A stretch of DNA of 64,000 nucleotides, from positions 28,129,710 to 28,193,709 of the forward strand of contig NC_061863.1 of the NCBI RefSeq assembly GCF_907164915.1, in the 5' to 3' direction. The position numbers were made by a program, and so were the translations under genes. Below the pieces are notes generated by a model, which did not search any database, was not told the origin of the DNA, and saw only the letters and a list, made by a program, of their open reading frames with translations. The DNA comes from Impatiens glandulifera (Eukaryota; Streptophyta; Magnoliopsida; Ericales; Balsaminaceae). Below, piece by piece: positions 48,024 through 59,340 of the stretch (position 1 is the stretch's first letter; every line of letters begins with the position of its first letter).

Positions 48024-48461
48024 GTCACTCCTTCCTACAACCGGTCATTTTGCTGTACAAACCGGTTGTATCATTATCTCACTCTACTATGATCATTTCG
48101 GCTTAGACTATGTTTCTTTCGGTTTCAACTATGTCTCTTTCTATTTCATGCACTTCAAGCTTATTAATGAAAAGTAACTTTCAACTTCCAACTACATGGG
48201 AAATTACACAAACTTAGTTACTTTCTAATTAGATTCTCCACCTCAAGCTCCGCAACCGGTCAAAAGTAACTCCTTCCCAAGGAGTTTTGGAAACATAAAT
48301 ATTTCGTTCATAAATGAGACAAAACTGAATTTTAGCATTAAATGCTCCTATTTTCCCTCCAATCTCAAATCTATATAAGAAACTCCATCCTATCAATTTA
48401 CCACACCACCAAACAAATCAGAATTTCTTTAACTCTCTCTCTCTTGGCAAAGTATGAAAGC
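48024..48461 (+). promoter_or_regulatory. Intergenic region with TATA-like box before frame B
   Basis: TATATAAG at 48372-48379 lies 83 bases before the frame B start codon and is followed by a C/A-rich leader like a plant 5' UTR. It suggests that B could have its own promoter. Confidence 0.5.
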
Positions 48462-49162
48462 ATGTCGAGCAGGACACTACGAAACTATTTGAGCATTGAT
48501 TTCGACTCAGTCCTTCAATTTGATGATCTGGAAACAAAGGAACTTCTCTTTGAATCCCTAATCGACACCGGCCTTCGTGATTTTCTCGAAGAATCCGGAC
48601 CTATGCTCATTCCAGAAGTACTGGAATTCTTCAACAATGCATCCATGAGTGGCGAACTCATTATTTCCAAGGTGAAAAGACGCACCGTTTTTCTAAACGA
48701 AAGCGCATTTGCTCAAATGTTTAATCTTCCCACTGAAGGGTTTTCCGATTTTCCATCCCGGGTAGGTAGTGCAGCGGATGACTATGCGCAATTTTTCTCC
48801 GGAACCGAAGTACCGGTGGAGAACCACGGTCTGAAGACCCGCCTTGCCCATCACATCCAACTCCTTCACGAGATTGTCAACCGATCCATCATCTGCCAAT
48901 CTTCTAACCAACATTACTCTAAAAGAGTCTTCGACATGATGACCTACATAGTTAGCAACACCCACATTAATTGGTCATCGGTCCTCTTCAAAATCCTGAG
49001 GACTATGGTCGAGACAAAGAGATGTCTCGGCTACGCCCCCCAACATAAGTCGGCTCCTTCTTGCAAACAGTCCAGATTTTAGACCGGGTACACCAGCGAA
49101 CCTATCAAATGTTCTCGATGAGGAAGGGTGGAGGACAAGCTTTCTAGAATAGTTATTACATA
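48462..49162 (+). pseudogene. Post-pol frame B of the copia element
   Basis: Start MSSRTLRNYLSIDFDS chosen because the sister copy at 63954 begins at the equivalent Met (MPSRTLGNFLSIDFES). Core motifs: LIDTGLRDFLEESG, EFFNNAS, FLNESAFAQMFNLPTEGFSD, VPVENHGLKTRLAHHIQLLH, INWSSVLF. The open frame stops at 49082, but comparison with the sister copy shows that the true end is near 49162 (LSRIVIT). A one-base excess in a C run near 49035 and a second shift near 49125 intervene. Paralogue of A and C; unknown function. Confidence 0.75.
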
Positions 49163-49675
49163 AGTTATAATTCTGTATCTTGTGTATCCTAAACCGATCA
49201 ATGTATCGGTTTCCATCATGTTCCTTTTCCTTAAATGATTATCTGAATTTCTAAGCTTGAAAACTGGGTCAAAAATCGCACTATTAGAATATTTATCTAA
49301 ATGACTAACCGGCTAAAAACGCTAACTACCTCGCTGAAAAACCGGTCAAAATCACAAACCGCTTGATCATCGGTTACATAACCGCCTCACTTAATAATCG
49401 GTTACAAGAAAAACCGCTTCATCACCGGTTAAATAACCGCATCAAAAGCCCGCTCAAAATCTCCCGCCTCTCGTTTGCCGCCCAAAACATTTTGGAGAGG
49501 AAATTCCCGCCCAATTCTGATGTGACGGTTCGCGGCGGTTGAAATTCCAACCCGCGACTATAAATAGGGTCCTTAGCCATTTTCTTTGATTCTCACGCGA
49601 ATCGGCTTTCTCTCTCTAGCTCTCAAACCTTCCAAAACAATCAATTCTTCGATCTTTCGTTCTACTCTACCTACA
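49163..49675 (+). promoter_or_regulatory. Leader with TATA box before frame C
   Basis: TATAAATA at 49559-49566, 110 bases before the frame C ATG, preceded by GC-richer sequence with repeated cccgcc and aaccgg words and followed by a CT-rich leader. The same arrangement (TATAAAA at 62772-62778 on the minus strand, 113 bases before the start) is kept in the sister fragment, which supports a functional promoter. Confidence 0.62.
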
Positions 49676-51706
49676 ATGGGTCGCGACTCTGTGCTGTTCA
49701 CCCACATCGTCCAAGTCGACTTCGATGAAGTTCGAGCGAACGATTCGGCGGAGGCAAAGCGGGTGTTAACCCAGATCTCCGAATCCGGTCTCGAACATTT
49801 CTTGACCGGACCATTCGTCTTATATCAGGATGCGGTCCACGAATTCTTTCAAACTGCCATCCTCACCGAAGGGACGATAATCACAACTATAGGCGGTCAA
49901 ACTCTCAAATTGACGAAGGAGTCGGTTGCTGAAGTACTGCATCTACCAACCGAGGGGAGCGACTTCTCGCTGGTCATAGACGAGGAAACTTTCCAGGAAG
50001 CTTGCCGGGATCTTTCAGATACGAAGGTCCCTATCGCGGTATCCAGTAAGAAAACCTCACTTAAACCGGAATATAGACTGTTGTGCGATATTTTCACCAA
50101 ATCGGTTCAAGCGCGAGGAGGCAACTGTGATAGCCTCGCCCGGATAAAAATTGAGATGATTGCCGGTTTGGTCAACGACATCAAAATCAACTGGGCGAAG
50201 GTAGTTTTCACAAACTTATGTGAGATGGTTGAGATGGAGGCGGAGATAGTCAACCTCACAAAGGCTTAGAACGTCATGACTGCCCTACGACGAAGTAGGA
50301 TGGTCGAACCGCATGCTCGGTTACTGGGGCTCATCGAACACATCCGACGTCTCCAAGGAAAGCATATCCCAGGGACAACGGACTCTCAACTTGAGCTCTT
50401 GGTGTTGGACATGCTAGCGGTCAAGGAAAGGGAACTGACCGAGGAGATGGCACAGCTAGAAGCGGAGCCCGAGCACCAGGAGACGTCGAACTTCTCCAGA
50501 TCCCCACCTGAGGATGATGGCGGTCCGAATCCGACCAACAATGAGCATTCCTCTCCTACACCGGAACAGGAAATCGACAGCACCGAACTCAGGACGGGTA
50601 CACCGCCCACCGACCAGCGAGTCTCTGTTCAAACCGGGGATTCGATACCAGCTATAACGGAAGATAGGATAAAGGACCTTATCGAGAAATTTGTCAATGC
50701 CGCCATTCGGCCTTGGCAAAAGTAGATGAAAGAAACCGCGACTAAATCCATCAAGATGATTGAGTCGACAAACAAAGAGCTAAAAACAGCGGTCGAACGG
50801 ATCACGTCCGTTGAAGACAATTACGGCATGACCGATTAGTTGTACAGCGGCCATATTGACAGAACTAAGGCATTGGAAGAGGCAACTAAGAAGCTGGTGA
50901 CCGACATCGCTCTTACCAACCAAAAGGTCGGTATGACGGAACAAACCCAATCAACAACCGATCAAAGGTTGAAGAAGATTGATGAGGATCTGGCTCAATC
51001 CGGTGTCCAAGACGGCTCTACACTTGAGAGGTTGGTAACGCTTGAAGAAAAGCATGCCAAAACCGAGGCTGAACTAAAGGCGGTCACAGAACAGGTGGCG
51101 GAGTTGATAGCGGCAAAACTGGCAGCCGATAAAGCACTCGAGGAGGCAAATGCGCTCACGGCCCAGAAGCTTCAAGATGCCTTGGACGAGCAAAACTGAC
51201 TTCAAAAGGAAACGGCGGAGGCAGATGCGAACCTGGCCGGACGACTGCAGACATTAGAAAACATGGGACCGGCCATAGCGGTTCAGCAAAATGAAGATGC
51301 GGCTCGACTAATCGGCCAACAGACTGCATACAATGATTTTGCCGAGGCTCATCACAAGTCCAAAGAGGTTGTTCCCCCGTCCGTTCTGAATACAAGAAAG
51401 AGAAAGAATTCTTCCAAGAGGGCGGCGGTTTCAAAGTTATTGGACAGAGTTACTGACACGGTTATCGACCCTCCAAGCAACCCGGTTTCACATGATAATT
51501 TAGATCTCGAGAACGAAGGCGTACCGCTAATTAAAAGACCGCGAGGTCTTGAAGTAGCTCCAATCAGATCGTTTGCTCCACCGGCTTCTCCTTTCACCGG
51601 CACTTCAGGCGGTCAAGGATCCTCATCCAGGCCGGTTCCATCGGTCAAAGGAAAAGCAACTAATGAACAGCTGGAAAAATTCTTGCCGCCCAGATCGAAG
51701 AAATAG
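49676..51706 (+). pseudogene. Post-pol frame C of the copia element (676 codons, four nonsense codons)
   Basis: The start MGRDSVLFTHIVQVDFDE is matched by the sister copy (MGRDSGLFKHIIQVDFEE). Residues 1-200 form the same domain as A and B (SGLEHFLTGPF, VHEFFQTAI, EVLHLPTEG, INWAKVVF). Then come an acidic, Pro-rich segment (about 240-320), a long coiled coil (about 350-520, heptad-like with LAADKALEEANALTAQKLQ) and a basic tail with nuclear-signal-like NTRKRKNSSKR and a KRPR patch. The frame is continuous except for TAG at 50267, 50723 and 50837 and TGA at 51197 (codons 198, 350, 388, 508), each one C-to-T step from Gln or Arg codons. Coiled-coil accessory proteins are known in Sireviruses; their role is not established. 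Confidence 0.78.
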
Positions 51707-51805
51707 AGGCTTTCTTTACTTATATTTCCTATGTTTACTTTAGTTTAACTTTATATTTATCAAGTATTTTTACCTTAGTATATTTCATATATATCAAGTA
51801 TTTTT

Positions 51806-52260
51806 GGAAACCGGCCTACACTTGCATTCTTACATAGTTTTGAATATTTTAAATAAAATAATCAAAAAGGGAGAAATTGTTAGATAAAATATAAAAAAAT
51901 TTTCCAAAAATTTTTCTCAAAATTTTCCCAAAATTTTTCGAAAAATTCTTCCAAGTCAGTTTCCAAAAATCCGGCCAAATAAACTTTTAAAAATAAACGG
52001 CCTACATTTGCATTCTTACATAGTTTTGAATATTTTAAATAAAATAATCAAAAAGGGAGAAATTGTTAGATAAAATATAAAAAAAATTTCCAAAAAATTT
52101 TCTCAAAATTTTCCCAAAATTTTTCGAAAAGTTCTTCCAAGTCAGTTTCCAAAAATCCGGCCAAATAAACTTTTAAAAACAAACGGCCTACATTTGCATT
52201 CTTACATAGTTTTGAATATTTTAAATAAAATAATCAAAAAGGGAGAAATTGTTAGATAAA
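51806..52260 (+). repeat. Tandem repeats (~185 bp) spanning the polypurine tract and LTR start
   Basis: The block cattcttacatagttttgaa...aaaaagggagaaattgttagataaaat occurs three times. Its TGTTAGATAAAA begins at 51879, 52064 and 52250. Each copy contains the polypurine tract aaaaagggag directly before TGTTAG, so the plus-strand priming site and the LTR edge were multiplied together. Confidence 0.88.
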
Positions 52261-53417
52261 ATTAGATCGGTTAAATGGAACTTAACAAAAACAAATCTCT
52301 TGTGTAGGAACAGTCAAGTTACTCAACCGGTCAAGTTACTCAACCGGTCAAGCAATCCAACCGAACAAAAACCTGACCGAACAAGAAGACAAGACCGGTC
52401 AAATCAGAAGGCCAAAATCATTGAACATTCGGTCGATCTGAAGTTATGGAAAAACCGGAAGTCATCTGGTTAACATAAACAACCGACCAGTACAAATAGA
52501 TACTTCGAGTATCTGTTGAGGATGATACCGAAGGGACAGACTTTAGTATTTCCATATTCATACAAGTCTGAAGACAATATGCAGGCTGCAGAAGATCGTC
52601 CGACAAGATCTTTCCACTCCAGGATAAATCAGAGGCGCAATCCTCCAGGTACAGGCAACTATCCAACCAACAGTTGCCATATTGAGTAAAAGACAAACCT
52701 AGCCGGTTTGACCTACACACTGGAAGCTTAGACCGCCAGGTCTGAATCACTGAACCTCTGCTCAACCAATCAGATTCAAGGAAATGAAATGTGACCGTTG
52801 GCACATTTCACCTATAAAAGAAGGAGCTCAAGAGGACTAAATGTAGCACTAGAAACAAGACATAAACGGTTACCAGTCCTACCAACTACAAGCTCTAAGA
52901 TTTATTGCAAGTTTATCTCTCTACAAGGTTTAGAGCTTATGTGTTTATTTGAAGAGTGATTACAATTTCGGTTAAAATTGTACGAGTGTTATCGAGCAGA
53001 AAATAAGTCTCGATCGGATTGTGTTTGTGTATTCATTAGTGAATATTCTTCTCGCGGTTTCGAGAAGAAGGGGTGACGTAGGAGTTTATCTCCGAACATC
53101 CATAAAATTATGACTTGTTATTTACTTTATGTCGGTCTTGTGCTCTAACCGACTCTGCCTAAACCGACTTACTAAATCCCAAAACTGACCCAGCAATCCC
53201 AAACCGACCTCATCTAAATCCGGTTTTGTCCATTCAGTGTGTGTGTTGCTTCAACCTGAAACAAACCACTTCCGCACTTGAACTAGGTTCAAGGGTTTGT
53301 GACAGTTTGTGTAGTATTGAAACCCGGTGTTAATCTCTAACTAGATTAAACACCAACCGTTGAGTGAAGGCGCTAACCGGCCAGACCCCGGTCCCCCAGC
53401 CGCGACCTAGATCCTAA
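52250..53417 (+). repeat. 3' LTR of the copia element
   Basis: It begins TGTTAGATAAAATTAGATCGG after a polypurine tract, contains a TATAAAAG box at 52813-52820, and ends ...gcgacctagatcctaa, two bases short of the expected CA. Its last 299 bases match the remnant 5' LTR with few differences. About 1.17 kb long, close to the 1.27-kb solo LTR nearby. Confidence 0.82.
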
Positions 53418-54022
53418 GATATATGATTTTAATTGATTCATTGTTTAAATTATTTTGCTTTCTTGTAAATGTAATTTTGATTATTTAAATTAAACTTCTT
53501 ATGTACTGAAAAAATAAAATAAACAAGCAATACAATTCTCTAGATATTTTTTCTCTCAAAATTTCTACAATTTGATTATGAAGGTTAACCTATAACTCGC
53601 ATATGAACATTCAAATAATCGTTTAGCATTCAATATTTCAGTTTTTAAGCATTATTCGTATTTTAACATTCTAAATGATTATATCAACTTTTAACCTTCA
53701 ACTAGAAACAAAATGTTCATATAAACCAACTACAATATTACAAACTTGTAGTTGGCCCTATAATCTTCAAATTTGGTTAACATTTTCATATTAAAAACTC
53801 ATTTCATTGTTCATATATTAAATGAATATTATAAAACAAACAAACTACAATACTAAGAACAAATTAATATAATAAGAAATCACCAATTTAGAATTGAAAG
53901 TATTCAGTATTGTTAACAAGAAGTTTAATCAAGGACAAACAAAGTTAAGGAAAAGTAGGTTGTAATTCACAAGAAATAATAGATTGAAGCAACCATGTGT
54001 GAGGAACAACATTACCCATTTC
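53418..54022. other. AT-rich intergenic DNA
   Basis: Nothing recognisable between the copia 3' LTR and the next solo LTR. Confidence 0.55.
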
Positions 54023-54027
54023 GAATG

Positions 54028-55300
54028 TGTTAGGATCTAGATCGCCGATAGTGGACCGGGGTCTGGCTAATCGATAATCTCACTCAATGGTTGGCGCTAA
54101 TCCGGTTAAAAATTAACATTTGGTTTCAATACTACACAAGCTGTCACAAACCCTTGAACCAAGTTCAAGTGCGGAAGTGGTTTGTTTCAGATTGAAGCAA
54201 CACACACAGGATGAATAAAGATGGGATTTAGAGAATATCAGTTTGAAGATTAGTAGGGCGTTTAGAATGATATAAGTCGGTTAGGATATAAAGCCGGCAA
54301 GAAATAAAGCACGAGACAGGTTTTATGGATGTTCGGAGATAAAACTCCTACGTCACCCATTCTTCTCAAACAACGAGAAGGATATTCACTAAGGAATACT
54401 CAAACACAATACACGATCGAGTCTTTTTTACTGCTCGAAAATCACTCGTACAATTCTCACAGGAATTGTAATACACTTCACAAATAAACACTTAAGCTTT
54501 GAATCTTTTAGAGAGATACGGGCCTTTGATCACTTAGACAATCTAAATTGTTGTTATGTTCTTGTTCTCTCTTAACACTTGTGTTTTTTATCAGCTTCTT
54601 CAGCTTCTCCTTTTATAGGTGAAATGTGTCAACGGTCACATTTCTTCAACGGATACCTTCAGGGAAATCCTTGAATCTGATTGGTTGAGCAGAGGATCAA
54701 CATGGTATTAAATGCGGTTTAGGCTTTCAAGACATGGAGCAAACCGGCTTGATTTGTCTTTGCTTGATTATAGCAATTGTCGGTTGGACAGTTGCCTGTA
54801 CCTGGGAGGTTTCTCCTTTGACTTATACCAAAATGGTAACTTTTCTTCAGACAATCTTCTGCAGCCTACAGCATATCATCAGACTTGTATGGATATGGCA
54901 ATATCTTAGTCTGATCCTTTAATATAATCTTCTGCATATACTCAAAGTATTTGTTTGCAACAATTTGTACATTGTTCTCAATTTGATATCCTTGACTTCT
55001 TTCTCTAAATAGTCTTCTCGTTGGATTTGGATTGTATTCTTCACTTCAACTGATTATGTTTACAGGTTGTTCAGTTCAACCGGATAGCTTCAGGTTTTAA
55101 ATGTCATTTGCTTCTTCTAGCCGGCTTGATTTCATGACCGGTTGAAGTTCTTGACCGGTTGGAGTTCTTGACCGGTTGGAGTTCTTGACCGGTTGGAGTT
55201 CTTGACCGATTGAAGTTCTTGACCGGTTGGAGTTCTTGACCGGTCCTGCACAATAAGTTTGTTTTGTTAGTTCTTATTGACCGGTCAAATTTATCTAATA
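54028..55300 (-). mobile_element. Solo LTR of the copia family with intact 5-bp target duplication
   Basis: On the plus strand it starts TGTTAGGATCTAGATCG and ends TTTATCTAATA, flanked on both sides by GAATG (54023-54027 and 55301-55305). The interior is the reverse complement of the copia LTR type: TTTTATAGG (TATA box) near 54612, ggatgttcggagataa near 54333, and caaacccttgaac near 54147. It results from LTR-LTR recombination. A cluster of six cttgaccggttggagtt units lies at 55135-55245. Confidence 0.9.
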
Positions 55301-55339
55301 GAATGTTATAACAACAATGAGTTTAAATTACCGATTGTA

Positions 55340-56031
55340 ACAAAGAACATGAAAATCCATTTTTAAAGCCGACAACCCTACTACATTCATTACAGTCGTG
55401 CTATCTATGTTGCAATATACATATATACGTTTGTCTTCAATTAGCTCAACAAACATCAAATATGTTTCCATATCTTTAGTGCTACCTCCTCCAACAATTA
55501 CCAATTGTATAAAATCTTATTTGTGAGGTGGGATAAATTCCCGTACAAAAATAAAAGTGTAACTGTCGAATAGTTCCGACAGCTGAAAAACACAACAATT
55601 TCAGTTTTTAACTAATAATCAAAGTACACATGTCATGGAGGAGGAATCAGATCAAACTTACATTGTTCAAAGACCGAAGTCTGTCAACTCTAGAACCACA
55701 ATGGGCCCCATGATTAACTTGATTAACCTCATACGGTTCCTCATCAACATTACTTTTTGATTTCATTGATGTTTTTATCCCTAGACAAAAACAATTTTTA
55801 TTTACTTTCATATATTTGAAAATAAAATGAAACGAATTGTGTTAAGAGAGACTCACAATTAGTTTTTAGGACTCATTTCCTATTCAATATTACTTACAAT
55901 ACTTTAAGATTTCTACCGCATACACCATTAGCATTAGTGGCATCTATACCATGAGTAACATATTCTTTCCACCTCTTAGACATCATTGCACCACAAGTAC
56001 CAACAAATTACACCATCAACAACTGTGTCAA
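55340..56031 (-). pseudogene. Second captured BRCT gene copy, BRCA1/BARD1-type
   Basis: Minus-strand exons parallel those at 20.2-20.8 kb with the same splice positions. One encodes TCGAMMSKRWKEYVTHGIDA plus NANGVCGRNLKV (near 55990-55900). A second (55787-55670) encodes VDEEPYEVNQVNHG and RVDRLRSLNN. A third (from about 55585) encodes ELFDSYTFIFVREFIPPHK. The last exon reads straight through GGGSTKDMETYLMF, showing that the frame break in the 20.77-kb copy is secondary. Stops replace the Lys after KVL and the Trp before VL. It lies beside MULE-type palindromes, so it is a fragment of a third MULE copy. Confidence 0.78.
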
Positions 56032-56214
56032 ACAATTATATTATCTTTGAGAAGAACATGGTCATTACAATAAAAACTTACCTAATAAGGAAATGGTAAG
56101 TATATATATAAAGTATGACATAATTAATACAAATTAATTTTAATACTTTAAAAATAAAATAATAAATATGTTAATATATATAATTATATAGAATATAAAA
56201 TAATGAATATCATG

Positions 56215-56460
56215 TTTTATTTATATAGTCAAATGAAGAAAGCTTCACTGAACAACGCCTAACTTATAAAATATTTAATATATTTTATTTACGTAGTCAA
56301 ATGAAGAAATCTTCACTAAACAACGCCAAACTTCATTCAATTTTACAGCGTCAAACGTCATTCAATTTTACATTGTAAAACCCATATAAAACGGAATTGC
56401 GCTTCTCAACCTTGTAATATAAAACGGAGTGAAGCGAAAGAAGCTTCACTCCATTAAGAT
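56215..56460 (-). repeat. MULE-like palindromic repeats next to the second BRCT copy
   Basis: Motifs tcaaatgaagaaagcttcac, tcaaatgaagaaatcttcac and gtgaagcgaaagaagcttcac, with aacgcc words, resemble the GCGAA/TTCGC units of the large MULE. In the large MULE the BRCT gene also follows the terminal repeats; here the orientation is inverted. Confidence 0.5.
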
Positions 56461-57940
56461 TCTCATTGACCCGAACATAAATCTGGGTTCTGGATATCTC
56501 TCTTCTTTCCAACCCGACACTTAATTTAATAATAAAATAATTAAGTTGCATTTTGATTGGTCGGAACAAGGGAATCACCAATTCGATAGTAGAAGAATCG
56601 GACTGCATTATCTCATATCATTAGCAACCATAGCCCACTCATCATGGTGCATTCTCCTATATAATATTTGATCACATTAAAAAATCAAAACATTTAACAA
56701 AGATATTGACCTAAATCACTTCAAACTAGAAGTATGGAGATACATGACCATATAAATCTTCAAACAATAATGATACAACATACCTCAAACAATGAGAAAA
56801 AAAATGTTAAGAAAATATAAAATGAAAGACGATTTTCCTAATTTACTATATTATTTTTTCATCTACCTATAAATTATTCAATATTGTAGACACTTATTTA
56901 TCGCCTCCCCAATTTTTAGTTTGTATTTTAATAATCATGAACCTATAACATATTTTTCTAAATCATATATGGTGTCACTAAAAAGAAATTGAAAAATAAA
57001 ATTATTTTAGAGAATAATATCATATTCATGAACCAAAAAATAATTTATCTAAAATATTTTTTTTAATAAATAAAACTTACAAATAAAATAAATAAATAAG
57101 TTGAATAATAGATTAAATAGAATTAAATATATTTATTAATGATATTATTATTTATTTTGTAAGGTTTGGGAAAAGGAAAAAAATGTGGAGCAAATGTTGC
57201 CACCTGGTAGGACCATCGGTTGAGTCTTCAACAGAACTCTATCGAATAGTGTCAACAGATCCAGCGGCACGATTAAAATTTGTGATCAATACAAATTTAA
57301 ATTTTGGGACCCTAAAATATTATTTTTTTAAAAAAATTTTAATAATATTAAATAAGATATAAATGATTAATATATTATAATACGAAAAAATAATTAAAAA
57401 GGAAATAAAAAATTATATATATATATATATATATTTAATATTAAAGGAAAAAAAATTAATAATATAATACTATTAAATATTAAAAAATTAGCTGTATAAA
57501 GGAGTATCTATGTAACTGCATATATATATATTATTGCCTTACTCTAAAACGGTTCTGTTAGTCAACTAGACCCAAACCCAAACCCAGGCACAGAAAATGC
57601 CAACCCAGGCCAAAGGATACCGAAGTCCTTTCAGCTCATAAGAAGAGACCTTCACTTTGATGATCGCCATCCTGACCACTGATTCAGGAAGGTATACAAC
57701 ATCAGATCATCCTTAAATGGATCATCAAACACAAGCCAACAAGAAATTATCATTCACCTTACACAGATCTCTAGAGGATCCATCTACGGCATCCACCTTG
57801 GCGAAACTAGGACCGTTGGATGGAATGGTTAGTCTTTCCTTTTCTTTTCTTTTCTTTCACCTTTAACCGGTTTTCCCCATTAACCGGTTTTACCCCTAAT
57901 TAAAATTTAATCTCTTGGTGCCCTTTTCTTTCTAATTTTT
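56461..57940. other. AT-rich intergenic DNA with one more balanced stretch
   Basis: 57560-57850 has normal base composition (cccaaacccaaacccaggc, gatcgccatcctgacc, accttggcgaaactagg) and ends in a GT-rich junction. It may be a captured exon fragment but matches nothing I recognise. The rest is AT-rich. Confidence 0.4.
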
Positions 57941-57949
57941 TTTTTGGCA

Positions 57950-58440
57950 AAGATATGGCTTTCAATGAGACGGTTCGGGACAGAGAATACATTTACCATC
58001 TTCGCACTGTTTTTATTTCGTGGAATCTTTTTAATATCATCTCTGTCCCGTTCAGTTTCGGTGAATCTCTACGGGACATCCTTTTAAAAAATATTTTTAA
58101 AAAATAAAATAATTATAAAATAATATTATATAAACGTATTTTTTAATATAATATATATTATAATTATATATTGAAATTTTATATTATTCTCTTCTAAAAT
58201 ATAATGAATATATAAATATATTAATGATTTTATATATTTAATTATATTTATAGTGTTCGAGGTAGAATCGAGATGAGATCGAGGCGAATCGGTGCGGGGG
58301 ACACAAATACCATCCTCGCCCATCCTTGTTTGATTCGGGGAAAAATCGCCCAAATGGAGCAATTATGTTCGATTACCGTGGGGCGGTTTCAAATTAGAAT
58401 CCTTAATTCCAAAGGCTATATAATCGCGACAAAATTTGGA
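57950..58440. repeat. Possible MITE-like element with related ends
   Basis: 57965-58080 (cgggacagagaatacatttaccatc...) and the reverse complement of 58265-58390 (...gatggtatttgtgtccc) share a theme of repeated 'cgggg/acagagaata' words around an AT-rich centre. The likeness is partial and by eye only. Confidence 0.3.
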
Positions 58441-59340
58441 GACAACAACATATGCACATATATATGCACATATGTTCTTTCATTATCCTTCGTGAGTACC
58501 CAAAATTTTCAATATATAATAGTATTATTAATTATATATTATATTATTAATTTTTTTATTGTTATATATATATATATATATTTTATTTCTTTTCGTGTTA
58601 TAATATATTAACCTTTCTATTTAACCTTTCTATTTGATATATCAATATTATTTATTATATCAATATTTTTGATATTATGAAATGTTTTATACATGCTATA
58701 TATATATATATATATATTTTTTTTGTTAATTATAAAGTTTATAATTATTAATTTTTTTTAAAAAAAATATTTATATTTTAAGCACAAAATCTAAATTTGT
58801 ATTGCCTCAATCTTCGAGACTGACCCTGCCTACATCCCTAGGTAGTTACTCCACGATGTCAACGATCAAACAATTTCTCCGTCAAAGACGTAACTTTCAA
58901 GAAGACTGTGTCCGAATCAAAGTTCGTAATGAAGATTGACGACTCCCATCTACTACTAATAGGTTCCTATCGCGACAACGAACAATGACAAATAAAATTA
59001 GGCCGTCCAAAATAGCTTATAGATATTCTACCATTTGCGGTATTTTGAAGTTTATTATTAATTTTTCTTTTGAAAGAGAGTTTGATTGAGCATGAGTGAA
59101 GAGTTTTCATACTTTCAAACAACTTATATATTTCGTTCTATACTCTTGTAAGTTCTATTCATCTTGTAATTCAAGTATTCAAGAGTTTTGTTTTTTTTAA
59201 TTCAAAGTTTCTATTTTTGTTTGAATTTAGCTTATTGATACATTTATTAGCGTGGTTGTATTATTTAGAAGTCATTTCTAGCATTTATCTTCGTGCGTTG
59301 ATTTCTTGAAGGATAAAAAATTGCCCATATTCAACTAATT
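58441..59340. other. AT-rich intergenic DNA
   Basis: It contains (TA)n runs at 58567-58580 and 58700-58715. No gene recognised. Confidence 0.5.

Larger units (their letters stand above)
41392..53417 (+). mobile_element. Ty1/copia (Sirevirus-like) retrotransposon with long post-pol region
   Basis: Order: truncated 5' LTR, tRNA-iMet primer site, gag, protease-integrase-RT-RNase H (copia order), then 5.5 kb with three related reading frames, polypurine tract repeats and the 3' LTR. Large post-pol coding regions are a mark of the Sirevirus lineage. The 5' LTR keeps only its last 301 bases, which match 53119-53417; the 3' LTR lacks its final CA. Multiple nonsense codons make it inactive. Confidence 0.9.

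Noticed and set aside
47280..51706. Calling frames A-C retroviral-type envelope genes
   Set aside because: No signal peptide, no transmembrane span and no cysteine pattern; only the post-pol position fits, so they are described as accessory frames of unknown function.
57560..57850. Possible captured exon with balanced composition
   Set aside because: No family recognised and an early stop in the only frame with a sensible start; left as unassigned sequence.
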